Below are positions 17,096 through 24,744 of a DNA stretch of 55,011 nucleotides, piece after piece. Position 1 is the stretch's first letter, and each line of letters begins with the position of its first letter. Under the pieces are notes generated by a model. That model was not told the DNA's origin, did no database searches, and saw only the letters and a program-made list of their open reading frames with translations. The stretch comes from an uncultured Bacteroidales bacterium (GTDB lineage: Bacteria; Bacteroidota; Bacteroidia; Bacteroidales; Bacteroidaceae), in assembly GCA_902775975.1 (NCBI GenBank), contig CACYOC010000010.1, positions 1 to 55,011 on the forward strand, in the 5' to 3' direction. The position numbers and the translations under genes were made by a program.

Positions 17096-17812
17096 ATGAA
17101 CTACGCACTCATCATAGCCGGAGGCTCTGGCAACCGCATGGGACAGGACATTCCCAAGCAGTTTATGCACGTCAACAACTGTCCGATTATCATTCACACC
17201 ATGAAGGCTTTCCAGCAGCATCCCGACATTCACGGCATTGCCGTGGTGTGCCTGCAGGGTTGGGAGACGGTCGTGCAGTCTTATGCCAACCAGTTTATGA
17301 TTGACAAGCTACGCTGGATATTCCCCGGCGGCAGCAATGGTCAGGAGTCTATCCGCAATGGTATTTACGGACTCCGCGACGCCGGTTGCAAGGATGACGA
17401 CTTGGTGTTGGTTCACGATGCGGTCCGCCCTTTGTTGTCGCAGGACATTATTTCGTCGAATATTGCCATTTGTCAGCAGTACGGCTATGCTATTACGGGT
17501 ATCAAGTGTCGCGAGGCTATCTTGGAGAGCGAAGACGGCTTTTCTTCGACGACGAGTATTCCCCGCGACAAGCTGGTGCGCACCCAGACGCCGCAGACCT
17601 TCCGCCTGAAGAATATCATTGCAGCCCACGAGGAGGCGAAGGCGAAGGGTATCAGCAATAGTGTGGCCTCGTGTACGCTGATGGCTGAGCTGGGAGGTCG
17701 TGAGATGCACATCGTGCCGGGTTCAGAGAAGAATATCAAGGTGACGACCGTCGAAGACTTGGAGATTCTCAAGGCTTTGATGAACATCCAGGCAGAGTCA
17801 TGGCTGAAGTAA
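17096..17812 (+). CDS. IspD/TarI-family cytidylyltransferase
   Basis: 238 residues. The nucleotidyltransferase motif AGGSGNRMGQDIPKQF (9-24) and VHDAVRPLL (about 105-113) define the IspD/TarI family, which makes CDP-activated methylerythritol or ribitol phosphate from CTP. Context points to the TarI-type role: the next gene is an epimerase/dehydratase overlapping by 13 bases, and a LicD-type transferase follows. ispF sits far away at 43.6 kb. I infer synthesis of a CDP-alditol or related donor for glycan decoration, but a role in isoprenoid synthesis is not excluded. Confidence 0.8.
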   Translation: MNYALIIAGGSGNRMGQDIPKQFMHVNNCPIIIHTMKAFQQHPDIHGIAVVCLQGWETVVQSYANQFMIDKLRWIFPGGSNGQESIRNGIYGLRDAGCKDDDLVLVHDAVRPLLSQDIISSNIAICQQYGYAITGIKCREAILESEDGFSSTTSIPRDKLVRTQTPQTFRLKNIIAAHEEAKAKGISNSVASCTLMAELGGREMHIVPGSEKNIKVTTVEDLEILKALMNIQAESWLK

Positions 17813-18819
17813 CTCCTTATCGTGAAGACCTTCTTCAGGCGTTGGAGCACCTCGACCTCTCAGTGCTTTCCGGTTGCAGACTGCTGGTGACCGGTGCTAC
17901 CGGACTGATTGGCGGTTGTCTGACGGACTTGCTGATGGTGCAAGGACATTGCGAGGTCTATGCCTTGGGACGTAATGAGGAACGTGCTCGCCGCCGCTTT
18001 TCCGACTATTGGGATGACGAACGTTTCCATTTTGTGAAGGGCGACGTCACCGAGCCGTTGGCCGGTGAGCAGCACTACGACTACATCATCCATGCTGCCA
18101 GCAATGCCAGCCCGAACTTCTTCCAGCAGCAGCCCGTAGAGGTCATTATGGCCAATGTCTCGGGTGTGCGGAATCTGATGGAATACGGTCTTCGTCACAA
18201 CATGAAGCGCCTGCTGTACGTCTCTACCGGCGAAATCTATGGTGAGGGAACGGGCGGCGTCTTCACCGAGACCGACAGCGGCTATGTGGATTGTGCCACG
18301 CCCCGTGCCTGCTACCCCTCGTCGAAGCGTGCTGCCGAAACACTCTGTGTGGCTTATGCTGCAGAATACGGTGCCGATGTCGTCATCGGGCGTCCTTGCC
18401 ATACTTACGGTCCCTATTTTACGGAGAGCGACAACCGTGTCTATGCGCAGTTTGTCCGCAACCTGCTGGCAGGCGAGGATATCGTGATGAAGAGTGCGGG
18501 CACGCAGTTTCGCAGTTGGCTTTACGTGGTCGATTGTGCCGCAGCCCTGCTGACGATACTCCTAAAGGGTGCTTGCGGTCAAGCTTATAACGTTGCTGAT
18601 GAGGCTTCGAACATTACCATCCGCCAGTTGGCGGAACTCTTGGCAGCCGCCGAACATCGCCAGGTGGTGATGGATTTGACGGCAACTCCCGTAGCAACAG
18701 CTCCTATTACGCGCGCCGTCTTCTCAACAGAGAAGTTGGAGGCGTTAGGATGGAAGCCGCTGACGGCTATTGCCGCCGGTCTGGCGCACACGCTGGAGAC
18801 GCAGCGCCGTTTACACTAA
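17800..18819 (+). CDS. NAD-dependent epimerase/dehydratase (extended SDR)
   Basis: 339 residues. The Rossmann motif GATGLIGG is near residues 32-39, and the YPSSK catalytic pair is Y172 and K176, preceded by YVSTGEIYGEG. It resembles UDP/dTDP-sugar 4-epimerases, dehydratases and UDP-glucuronate decarboxylases. Start at 17800 overlaps the cytidylyltransferase by 13 bases, indicating coupling. The 3' end overlaps the convergent licD-like gene by 9 bases. Such SDRs next to TarI-like and LicD genes probably modify the activated alditol or sugar; the substrate is unknown. Confidence 0.83.
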   Translation: MAEVTPYREDLLQALEHLDLSVLSGCRLLVTGATGLIGGCLTDLLMVQGHCEVYALGRNEERARRRFSDYWDDERFHFVKGDVTEPLAGEQHYDYIIHAASNASPNFFQQQPVEVIMANVSGVRNLMEYGLRHNMKRLLYVSTGEIYGEGTGGVFTETDSGYVDCATPRACYPSSKRAAETLCVAYAAEYGADVVIGRPCHTYGPYFTESDNRVYAQFVRNLLAGEDIVMKSAGTQFRSWLYVVDCAAALLTILLKGACGQAYNVADEASNITIRQLAELLAAAEHRQVVMDLTATPVATAPITRAVFSTEKLEALGWKPLTAIAAGLAHTLETQRRLH

Positions 18820-19617
18820 TTCAGAAATGATGACCACGGAGTGGAAGTGTCGCTTTTCTACGGGAGGCACCTCCATGTAGTTGCCGTAGATGTTGCGCAA
18901 GTACTGGTCGGGATCATGGGGAGCGGGGAACAAGGCGTCCTCGAACTTTACCTCAGAGAGCGGCAACACCGTCGTGCGGTCGTGGGTGATGCCGTAACCG
19001 TTCATCGTCGGGATGTTGGCATAGCGCGACGACTTGGTGACAAGTGCCAACAGTCGCCATGTGGCGAGGAAGAGCAGCAGTTTTCCGCCAAACCAGAAGA
19101 ACTCTGCAAAGGAACGTAGCGAGTAAGTGTGGGGGTGGTGCAGGATGGAGACACTCTTAGTGATGCCTTTCGCCAGTCGCTTAATCCACGATTTCGGAAT
19201 GTCGGGATGTGCCTCGAAGGGGAAGATATCGACGAAGATACCTTTCACGTAGTCATCGACGAAGTTGTCGCCTTTCTCGATATACAGCGAGTTCAGGTCG
19301 CGGATTTTTACCATCTGCTCCTTGATGCTGGGGTCGGTCTTCGGACTTTGCAGAAAGAGTCCCTCGGGCAGTTCCTGTGGGGCTATCTGCTCAAAGCGCT
19401 TCATGTCCTGGTAGTCCATGGCAATGTCGATGTCGTCGTCCCAGGGAATGAATCCCCCGTGGCGCATGGCTCCCAGTAGTGTGCCACCGTCCAGCCAGTA
19501 TTTGATGTTGTGACGTCGGCAGATAGCGTCGATTTCCTTCAGGATGCTCAACTGCTTGAGTTGGCATGCTCGCAAGTGCTGTTGTGAGAATGTGTAGAGG
19601 TGCTCCTTGTAGTTCAT
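18811..19617 (-). CDS. LicD-family phosphotransferase
   Basis: 268 residues from the ATG at 19617 (MNYKEHLYTFSQQH); the frame is open 127 codons further, but that part is the shadow of nadD. The LicD signature LDGGTLLGAMRHGGFIPWDD and DIDIAM (residues about 42-67) contains the DxD metal site of this nucleotidyltransferase-fold group. LicD proteins transfer phosphocholine, and relatives such as fukutin transfer phospho-ribitol, onto sugars. With the TarI-like gene nearby, transfer of a CDP-linked phospho-alditol to a surface glycan is a reasonable inference. It is the last gene of yicC-gmk-nadD-licD. Confidence 0.85.
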   Translation of the reverse strand: MNYKEHLYTFSQQHLRACQLKQLSILKEIDAICRRHNIKYWLDGGTLLGAMRHGGFIPWDDDIDIAMDYQDMKRFEQIAPQELPEGLFLQSPKTDPSIKEQMVKIRDLNSLYIEKGDNFVDDYVKGIFVDIFPFEAHPDIPKSWIKRLAKGITKSVSILHHPHTYSLRSFAEFFWFGGKLLLFLATWRLLALVTKSSRYANIPTMNGYGITHDRTTVLPLSEVKFEDALFPAPHDPDQYLRNIYGNYMEVPPVEKRHFHSVVIISELV

Positions 19618-19637
19618 AGTCGTTTCCTTTGTCGGTG

Positions 19638-20177
19638 CTACTGATAGTAGTGTTGTACCATTGTAATGATGTTGGCGGGAACCAGCTTGCTGATGTCTTC
19701 TCCCTTTTTGACACGCCGCCGTATCTCTGTGCTGCTGACGTCGAGCAGGGGCACGTCGATAGTGCCGGGGTGCTCGTCGCGCGGATAGACGATGACGTCG
19801 TGGTGCCACAGGATGTCCTGCCAGCGGCGCCAGCGCTCGAAGTGTGCCCAGTTGTCGCCGCCGATGAGCAAGACGAAGGTGCAGTCGGGATAGTCCTCTT
19901 TCAGCTTTTGTAACGTGTTCCAAGTGTATGAGGGCTTGGGCAGATGCAGCTCGTAGTCGCTGGCTTTGACACCCTCGATGCCTTTCAGTGCCTCGCAAGC
20001 CATTGCATAGCGCTGTTCATCGGACAGCAAGTCGGACTCTTGTTTCAGGGGGTTCTGTGGGGACACCATGAGCCATACCTCGTCCAGCCTGCCATGCTCC
20101 CTGACGGCTTGCGCCAAGGCGATGTGTCCGTTGTGGACAGGGTTGTACGAACCGCCGAAGAGTCCTATTCTCCTCAT
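19638..20177 (-). CDS. nadD: Nicotinate-nucleotide adenylyltransferase
   Basis: 179 residues, slightly short of the usual 190-210. It joins nicotinate mononucleotide with ATP to make deamido-NAD. The nucleotidyltransferase motif GGSYNPVHNGH is at residues 8-18 and the ISSTEIR-type motif appears as VSSTEIRRRV near the C-terminus. It starts 8 bases after gmk and precedes the LicD gene by 20 bases. Confidence 0.93.
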   Translation of the reverse strand: MRRIGLFGGSYNPVHNGHIALAQAVREHGRLDEVWLMVSPQNPLKQESDLLSDEQRYAMACEALKGIEGVKASDYELHLPKPSYTWNTLQKLKEDYPDCTFVLLIGGDNWAHFERWRRWQDILWHHDVIVYPRDEHPGTIDVPLLDVSSTEIRRRVKKGEDISKLVPANIITMVQHYYQ

Positions 20178-20185
20178 ACTTAAGG

Positions 20186-20767
20186 CTATTCTTTCTGGTT
20201 GAGGAAGTCCATTACGACGCTGAGCGTCTCCTGCTTGGCTGCCTGCAAATCGTCATTGACGATGACATGGTCGAACTGGGAGGCGAATGTCATCTCGTAT
20301 TCCGCCTTGGCAAGACGCTCCTCGATAGCTTCTGCAGAGTCGGTGCCACGACCCTCCAAGCGCTTTCTGAGTTCGGCAACGGAAGGCGGTTGGATGAAGA
20401 GGCTCAGGGCTTCGTCGCCATAGTGCTTCTTGATGTTCACACCACCTTTCACATCGACGTCGAAGACAACGTTCTGTCCCTGTTCACGCTGGCGTTCTAC
20501 CTGTTGCTTCAAGGTACCGTAGAAGCGGTCGTGATAGACCTCTTCGTACTCCAAGAACTCGTTCTTCGCGATTCTGTCACGAAACTCCTCCGGCGAGATG
20601 AAGAAGTACTCCACACCGTTCTGCTCCGTGCCTCGTGGCGCTCTGCTGGTGCAACTGATGGAGAAATAGAGCCTTAGCTCCGGGTGCTCCTTCATCAGCC
20701 ATTGTACGATGGTACTCTTCCCGCTGCCACTGGGGGCACTCACGATTAACATCTTTCCTTTCTTCAT
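20186..20767 (-). CDS. gmk: Guanylate kinase
   Basis: 193 residues, normal length. It phosphorylates GMP to GDP. P-loop SAPSGSGKST at residues 10-19; the GMP-binding region with SCTSRAPRGTEQNGVEYFF follows, then the lid and VFDVDVKGG. The ATG overlaps the stop of the yicC gene by four bases. The yicC-gmk-nadD arrangement is common in Bacteroidales. Confidence 0.95.
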   Translation of the reverse strand: MKKGKMLIVSAPSGSGKSTIVQWLMKEHPELRLYFSISCTSRAPRGTEQNGVEYFFISPEEFRDRIAKNEFLEYEEVYHDRFYGTLKQQVERQREQGQNVVFDVDVKGGVNIKKHYGDEALSLFIQPPSVAELRKRLEGRGTDSAEAIEERLAKAEYEMTFASQFDHVIVNDDLQAAKQETLSVVMDFLNQKE

Positions 20768-21636
20768 AATGCATTCAGCACTTGTTCCTTGATTTGTTCC
20801 AGTTCGTCCTTCATCATGACCACGATGTTCTGCATTTCCGCCTGGTTCGACTTCGAACCGGTGGTATTGATTTCGCGTCCCATCTCCTGAGCGATGAAGC
20901 CCAGCTTCTTGCCCTGTCCAGGTTGGTCGGCCATGGTCTCGCGGAAGTATTTCAGGTGGTTAGCAAGACGTTGCTTCTCCTCGCTGATGTCCAGTTTCTC
21001 GATGTAGTAGATGAGCTCCTGCTCCAGTCGGTTCTTGTCGTAATCGGCTTCGGGAATCTGCTTGAGTCCCTCGACGATGCGCTGGCGGATTTTCTCCACG
21101 CGCGACTTCTCGAAGGGCTCGATGCTTGCCATGAGTCGCTCGATGTTGTCCACCTTCTCAGCGAACTTCTTCTGCAGGGCAGCACCTTCTTGTGCACGGA
21201 AATCTACGAGGTTTTGTACAGCGTCTTGGACACCCTTTCTGACGATGGCCCATTCCTCATCCGTCAGCACCTCTACCTCGGTCTTTGTCAGCACGTCAGG
21301 CATGCGGGTGAGCGTCTGAATCCAGTCGATACCCTCCATCTTGTTGCTGTCGGCAAAGTCTTTCAGCTGCTGGTAATAGTTCTGCATGAGAACCGTGTTG
21401 ATAGGCGTCGTCTCTGTCGTGGCGTCCTTCTCTATCCAGAGGCTGAACTCCACCTTTCCCCTGATGACGCGCTCGCTGATGAGCTGTCGTATCTCCATTT
21501 CCTTCTCGCGATAGAGTGGGGCAATGCGTGTCGTTAGGTCCAGCTGCTTGGAGTTGAGCGACTTGATTTCCACGTTGATTTTCTTTCCGTTGTAGGCTAC
21601 CACCGTCTTGCCGTAGCCTGTCATTGAGTGTATCAT
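20764..21636 (-). CDS. yicC: YicC-family endoribonuclease
   Basis: 290 residues, the family's normal length. It opens with MIHSMTGYGK and ends with the DUF1732 motif GREINTTGSKSNQAEMQN followed by a helical tail. Escherichia coli YicC has been reported as an endoribonuclease that acts on the small RNA RyhB. Long helices in the middle (residues about 150-230) look like coiled coils. It leads the yicC-gmk-nadD-licD unit, with a -7 box at 21664-21671. Confidence 0.92.
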   Translation of the reverse strand: MIHSMTGYGKTVVAYNGKKINVEIKSLNSKQLDLTTRIAPLYREKEMEIRQLISERVIRGKVEFSLWIEKDATTETTPINTVLMQNYYQQLKDFADSNKMEGIDWIQTLTRMPDVLTKTEVEVLTDEEWAIVRKGVQDAVQNLVDFRAQEGAALQKKFAEKVDNIERLMASIEPFEKSRVEKIRQRIVEGLKQIPEADYDKNRLEQELIYYIEKLDISEEKQRLANHLKYFRETMADQPGQGKKLGFIAQEMGREINTTGSKSNQAEMQNIVVMMKDELEQIKEQVLNAL

Positions 21637-21663
21637 GTTTTGCTGTTTTATTTGTTTTGCCTA

Positions 21664-21671
21664 CAAAGGTA
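21664..21671 (-). promoter_or_regulatory. -7 box of yicC
   Basis: Minus-strand TACCTTTG, 27 bases before the yicC ATG at 21636. Confidence 0.55.
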
Positions 21672-21813
21672 CGAATAAGTGAGCGAAATACCAAATTTAT
21701 TTGCGTGTTTCCGAATTGGAATGTGTATTCGCTGATGACAAGGAGGCCGCTTTTGCGTCTATTATATATATAAATAATAAGGTATAACACATCTAAAAAC
21801 TTTCAGCAATAAT

Positions 21814-23637
21814 ATGAAACAGAATTATCCGAAGATTGGAATACGTCCTACGATTGACGGTCGTCAGGGCGGTATTCGCGAGGGTCTGGAAGAGAAGACC
21901 ATGAATTTGGCGAAAGCCGTCAAGAACCTCATTGAGTCGAACCTGCGCAATGGCGACGGTTCCAAGGTAGAGTGCGTCATCTCAGAGACGACGATTGGCC
22001 GTGTCGGCGAGAGTGCTGCCTGTGCCGCCCAGTTTGAGCGCGAGGGTGTCGGCAGTACCATTACCGTGACTTCTTGCTGGTGCTATGGTTCCGAGACCAT
22101 GGACATGAACCCCACCTATCCGAAGGCTGTCTGGGGCTTCAACGGTACGGAGCGTCCTGGCGCCGTTTATCTGGCTGCCGTCCTTGCCGCCCATGCCCAG
22201 AAGGGACTGCCCGCCTACGGCATTTATGGTCACGACGTACAGGACCTGAACGACAATACGATTCCTGCTGACGTGGCAGAGAAGATTCTGCGCTTTGCCC
22301 GTGCTGCACAGGCTGTTGCTACGATGCGCGGCAAGTCGTACCTGTCACTTGGCAATACTTGTATGGGTATTGCCGGCTCTATCGTTAATGCCGACTTCCT
22401 GCAGCAGTATCTCGGCATGCGTACGGAATACGTCTCGCTGGTAGAAATACTGCGCCGCGTCGATTTTGGCATCTACGACAAGGAGGAGTTTGCCAAGGCT
22501 ATGGCTTGGGTGGAGAAATACTGCAAGCCCCAGGAGGGTCACGACTACAACGAAGACCGTCCGCTGTTCCCCGGTGTTCCCATGACCACCTTCAACGGCA
22601 AGGGCAAGGGTAAGAACCGCCAGGAGAAGGATGAGGACTGGGAGTTCACGGTGAAGAACATGATGATTATCCGCGACCTGATGCAGGGTTCGGAGAAGTT
22701 GCTCGAGATGGGCTACAAGGAAGAAGCCATCGGCCACAACGCCATTGCTGCCGGTGTGCAGGGACAGCGCCAGTGGACAGACTACAAACCCAACTTCGAC
22801 TTCCCCGAGTCGCTGATGTGTACCTCGTTCGACTGGAACGGACCGCGTGAGGCATATACGCTGGCTACGGAGAACGACTTCCTGAACGGCATGTCGATGC
22901 TCTTCGGTCACCTGCTGACCAACCGCGGTGTTATGTTCTCCGACATCCGCACCTATTGGAGCCCCGAGGCCGTAGAGCGTGTAGCTGGCAAGCGTCCCGA
23001 GGGTCAGGCCGCTGGAGGCTTCATTCACCTCATCAACAGTGGTGCCACAACGCTCGATGCTACAGGTGCCATGACCGACAAGAACGGACAGCCCACGATG
23101 AAGGAGCCCTGGAACATGACCAACGAAGACGTGGAGGCTTGTCTGAAGGCTACCTCATGGATGCCTGCCGACCGCGACTATTTCCGTGGCGGCGGTTATT
23201 CGAGCCACTTCCTGACGAAGGGTGGCATGCCCATGACCATGCTGCGCCTGAATCTCGTCGCCGGACTGGGTCCCGTGCTGCAGATTGCCGAGGGATGGAC
23301 GGTAGAGCTGGACGAGAAGACCAACGACATTCTGGACAAGCGTACCGACCCGACATGGCCTACCACGTGGTTTGCTCCGCGTCTGGATGCTACGAAGGAC
23401 GCCTTCAAGGATGTCTATTCCGTGATGAACAACTGGGGTGCCAACCATGGTGCTATCTGCTATGGTCATGTCGGTGCCGACCTCATCACGCTGGCTGCCA
23501 TGCTGCGCATTCCTGTCTGCATGCACAACGTGGAGGACAAGGATATCTTCCGTCCTGCCTGCTGGAATAGCTTCGGCATGGACAAGGAGGGTGCCGACTA
23601 TCGTGCCTGTGCTAACTTCGGGCCGCTGTATAAGTAA
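21814..23637 (+). CDS. fucI: L-fucose isomerase
   Basis: 607 residues, near the family length (about 590). It converts L-fucose to L-fuculose with Mn2+. The N-terminus [20 protein letters not shown], the middle [14 protein letters not shown] segment and [13 protein letters not shown] are characteristic. L-fucose is a major mucin and plant-glycan sugar. No fuculose kinase or aldolase is adjacent, so the remaining pathway is elsewhere. It stands alone and is followed by an 8-base tandem repeat and a strong shared terminator. Confidence 0.95.
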   Translation: MKQNYPKIGIRPTIDGRQGGIREGLEEKTMNLAKAVKNLIESNLRNGDGSKVECVISETTIGRVGESAACAAQFEREGVGSTITVTSCWCYGSETMDMNPTYPKAVWGFNGTERPGAVYLAAVLAAHAQKGLPAYGIYGHDVQDLNDNTIPADVAEKILRFARAAQAVATMRGKSYLSLGNTCMGIAGSIVNADFLQQYLGMRTEYVSLVEILRRVDFGIYDKEEFAKAMAWVEKYCKPQEGHDYNEDRPLFPGVPMTTFNGKGKGKNRQEKDEDWEFTVKNMMIIRDLMQGSEKLLEMGYKEEAIGHNAIAAGVQGQRQWTDYKPNFDFPESLMCTSFDWNGPREAYTLATENDFLNGMSMLFGHLLTNRGVMFSDIRTYWSPEAVERVAGKRPEGQAAGGFIHLINSGATTLDATGAMTDKNGQPTMKEPWNMTNEDVEACLKATSWMPADRDYFRGGGYSSHFLTKGGMPMTMLRLNLVAGLGPVLQIAEGWTVELDEKTNDILDKRTDPTWPTTWFAPRLDATKDAFKDVYSVMNNWGANHGAICYGHVGADLITLAAMLRIPVCMHNVEDKDIFRPACWNSFGMDKEGADYRACANFGPLYK

Positions 23638-23643
23638 TTCGAG

Positions 23644-23683
23644 ATGTCGTTATGTCGATATGTCGAGATGTCGAAATGTCGAA
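23644..23683. repeat. 8-base tandem repeat ATGTCGNN, five copies
   Basis: Five direct copies at a fixed 8-base period, starting 6 bases after the fucI stop and ending just before the terminator stem. The last two bases of each unit vary (TT, AT, AG, AA, AA). Confidence 0.9.
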
Positions 23684-23688
23684 AAAGG

Positions 23689-23718
23689 AAAAGTCCTGAG
23701 CCAGCGCTCAGGACTTTT
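23689..23718. terminator. Bidirectional terminator between fucI and the kinase gene
   Basis: AAAAGTCCTGAGC (23689-23701) and GCTCAGGACTTTT (23706-23718) form a perfect 13-bp stem with a 4-base loop and A/T runs on both sides, between convergent genes. Confidence 0.92.
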
Positions 23719-23720
23719 CT

Positions 23721-24620
23721 TTATGAGTGATACTTGATGAGGCCTTCCATAGGACTCTGCATGGTCTGTCCGATGGTGTATCCCTCCAGTCGGGCGGCTT
23801 CCTCTAACTGACTGCGATAGTGGAAAGCCATGGAACCTACGAAGTGGACGGGCAGGTCCTTGCGACCGTAGGGCTCGATGTTGCTGCGGAAGAACTGCCG
23901 GAAGTTGTCGATGACCAGTTGTCGCAGGGTGGGGTTGTCCAGGTGCTCGATGATGAAGGGCGACGTGGTGGCGAGGAAGCGGTTGGCCATGGGCTCGTTA
24001 TATACCTTCTTGATAATGTCGGCCTGTGTCTGGTGCGTCTCCTCGAGATACTTGTCGCGCAGGGCTGCCAGTTTGGGATTCTTGAAGATGCCGTTCAGGA
24101 ACATGCGTCCCAACACACTTCCGCTGCCCTCGTCGCCGAGGATGAATCCCAAGGCGGGGGTATTCTGCTGAATCTGCTCACCGTCGTACAGGCAACTGTT
24201 GGCACCCGTGCCGAGGATGCAGGCGATGCCGGCCTCGTGGCCACAGAGTGCGCGGGCCGCTGCCATGAGGTCGCTATACACCTCGACGCTCTTGGGCGAG
24301 AGTACCTCGCTGAGCACCTGCTTGACGATAGGCACATGGACGGGAGTGCATCCGCTGCCATAGAAGAAGATGTCGATGTGCTGCATGAAGTTGTTCTCCA
24401 AAGCCTTGGAATCGACGAGCTTAGCTCGTGGGAAGGCAGAGAGTTGCGGCAGGAGTTCGTTGACCAGAATGAGCCTGATGTCGGCAGGAGTCTGGTGGAT
24501 GGGCGTGATGCCCTGGGTCTTGAACGTGGCTACTACTTCGTAGCTGACGAGCGGATTGGGCGTAAAGAGCAGCGTCCAGTCCGTCTTGGTGCTTCCGCTA
24601 TCGGCAATGAGGCTTAACAT
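23721..24620 (-). CDS. N-acetylglucosamine kinase-like protein (BadF/BadG ATPase family)
   Basis: 299 residues. The ASKHA-fold phosphate motifs are IADSGSTKTDWTL (residues 5-17) and ILGTGANSCLYDG (about 135-147), followed by LGDEGSGSVLGR, which is characteristic of the GlcNAc kinase group of the BadF/BadG family. It would phosphorylate an amino sugar, most likely GlcNAc, in salvage of cell-wall or host glycans. It has its own promoter (-7 box at 24660-24667) and shares the terminator with fucI. Confidence 0.85.
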   Translation of the reverse strand: MLSLIADSGSTKTDWTLLFTPNPLVSYEVVATFKTQGITPIHQTPADIRLILVNELLPQLSAFPRAKLVDSKALENNFMQHIDIFFYGSGCTPVHVPIVKQVLSEVLSPKSVEVYSDLMAAARALCGHEAGIACILGTGANSCLYDGEQIQQNTPALGFILGDEGSGSVLGRMFLNGIFKNPKLAALRDKYLEETHQTQADIIKKVYNEPMANRFLATTSPFIIEHLDNPTLRQLVIDNFRQFFRSNIEPYGRKDLPVHFVGSMAFHYRSQLEEAARLEGYTIGQTMQSPMEGLIKYHS

Positions 24621-24659
24621 AATGTATTGCTTTTGAGTGGTCTGATGATAAAATCACGG

Positions 24660-24667
24660 CAAAGTTA
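24660..24667 (-). promoter_or_regulatory. -7 box of the GlcNAc kinase-like gene
   Basis: Minus-strand TAACTTTG, 40 bases before the ATG at 24620. Confidence 0.5.
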
Positions 24668-24689
24668 CGAAATAATTATTAATAATCGG

Positions 24690-24719
24690 TTGACTATTAT
24701 CAATTATTTTGTATCTTTG
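24690..24719 (+). promoter_or_regulatory. Promoter of the MscS-family gene
   Basis: TTG at 24690-24692 and TATCTTTG at 24712-24719, separated by 19 bases, a textbook Bacteroidota promoter. The predicted start is about 20 bases before the ATG at 24745, which decides that start over the longer frame. Confidence 0.75.
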
Positions 24720-24744
24720 CATCCAAAACGTGAAAAAGAGTCAA

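Noticed and set aside
19618-19998. 127-codon N-terminal extension of the LicD gene
   Set aside because: It is the shadow of nadD on the same strand in another frame, rich in R/H/A as such shadows are; the LicD family starts at the ATG at 19617.
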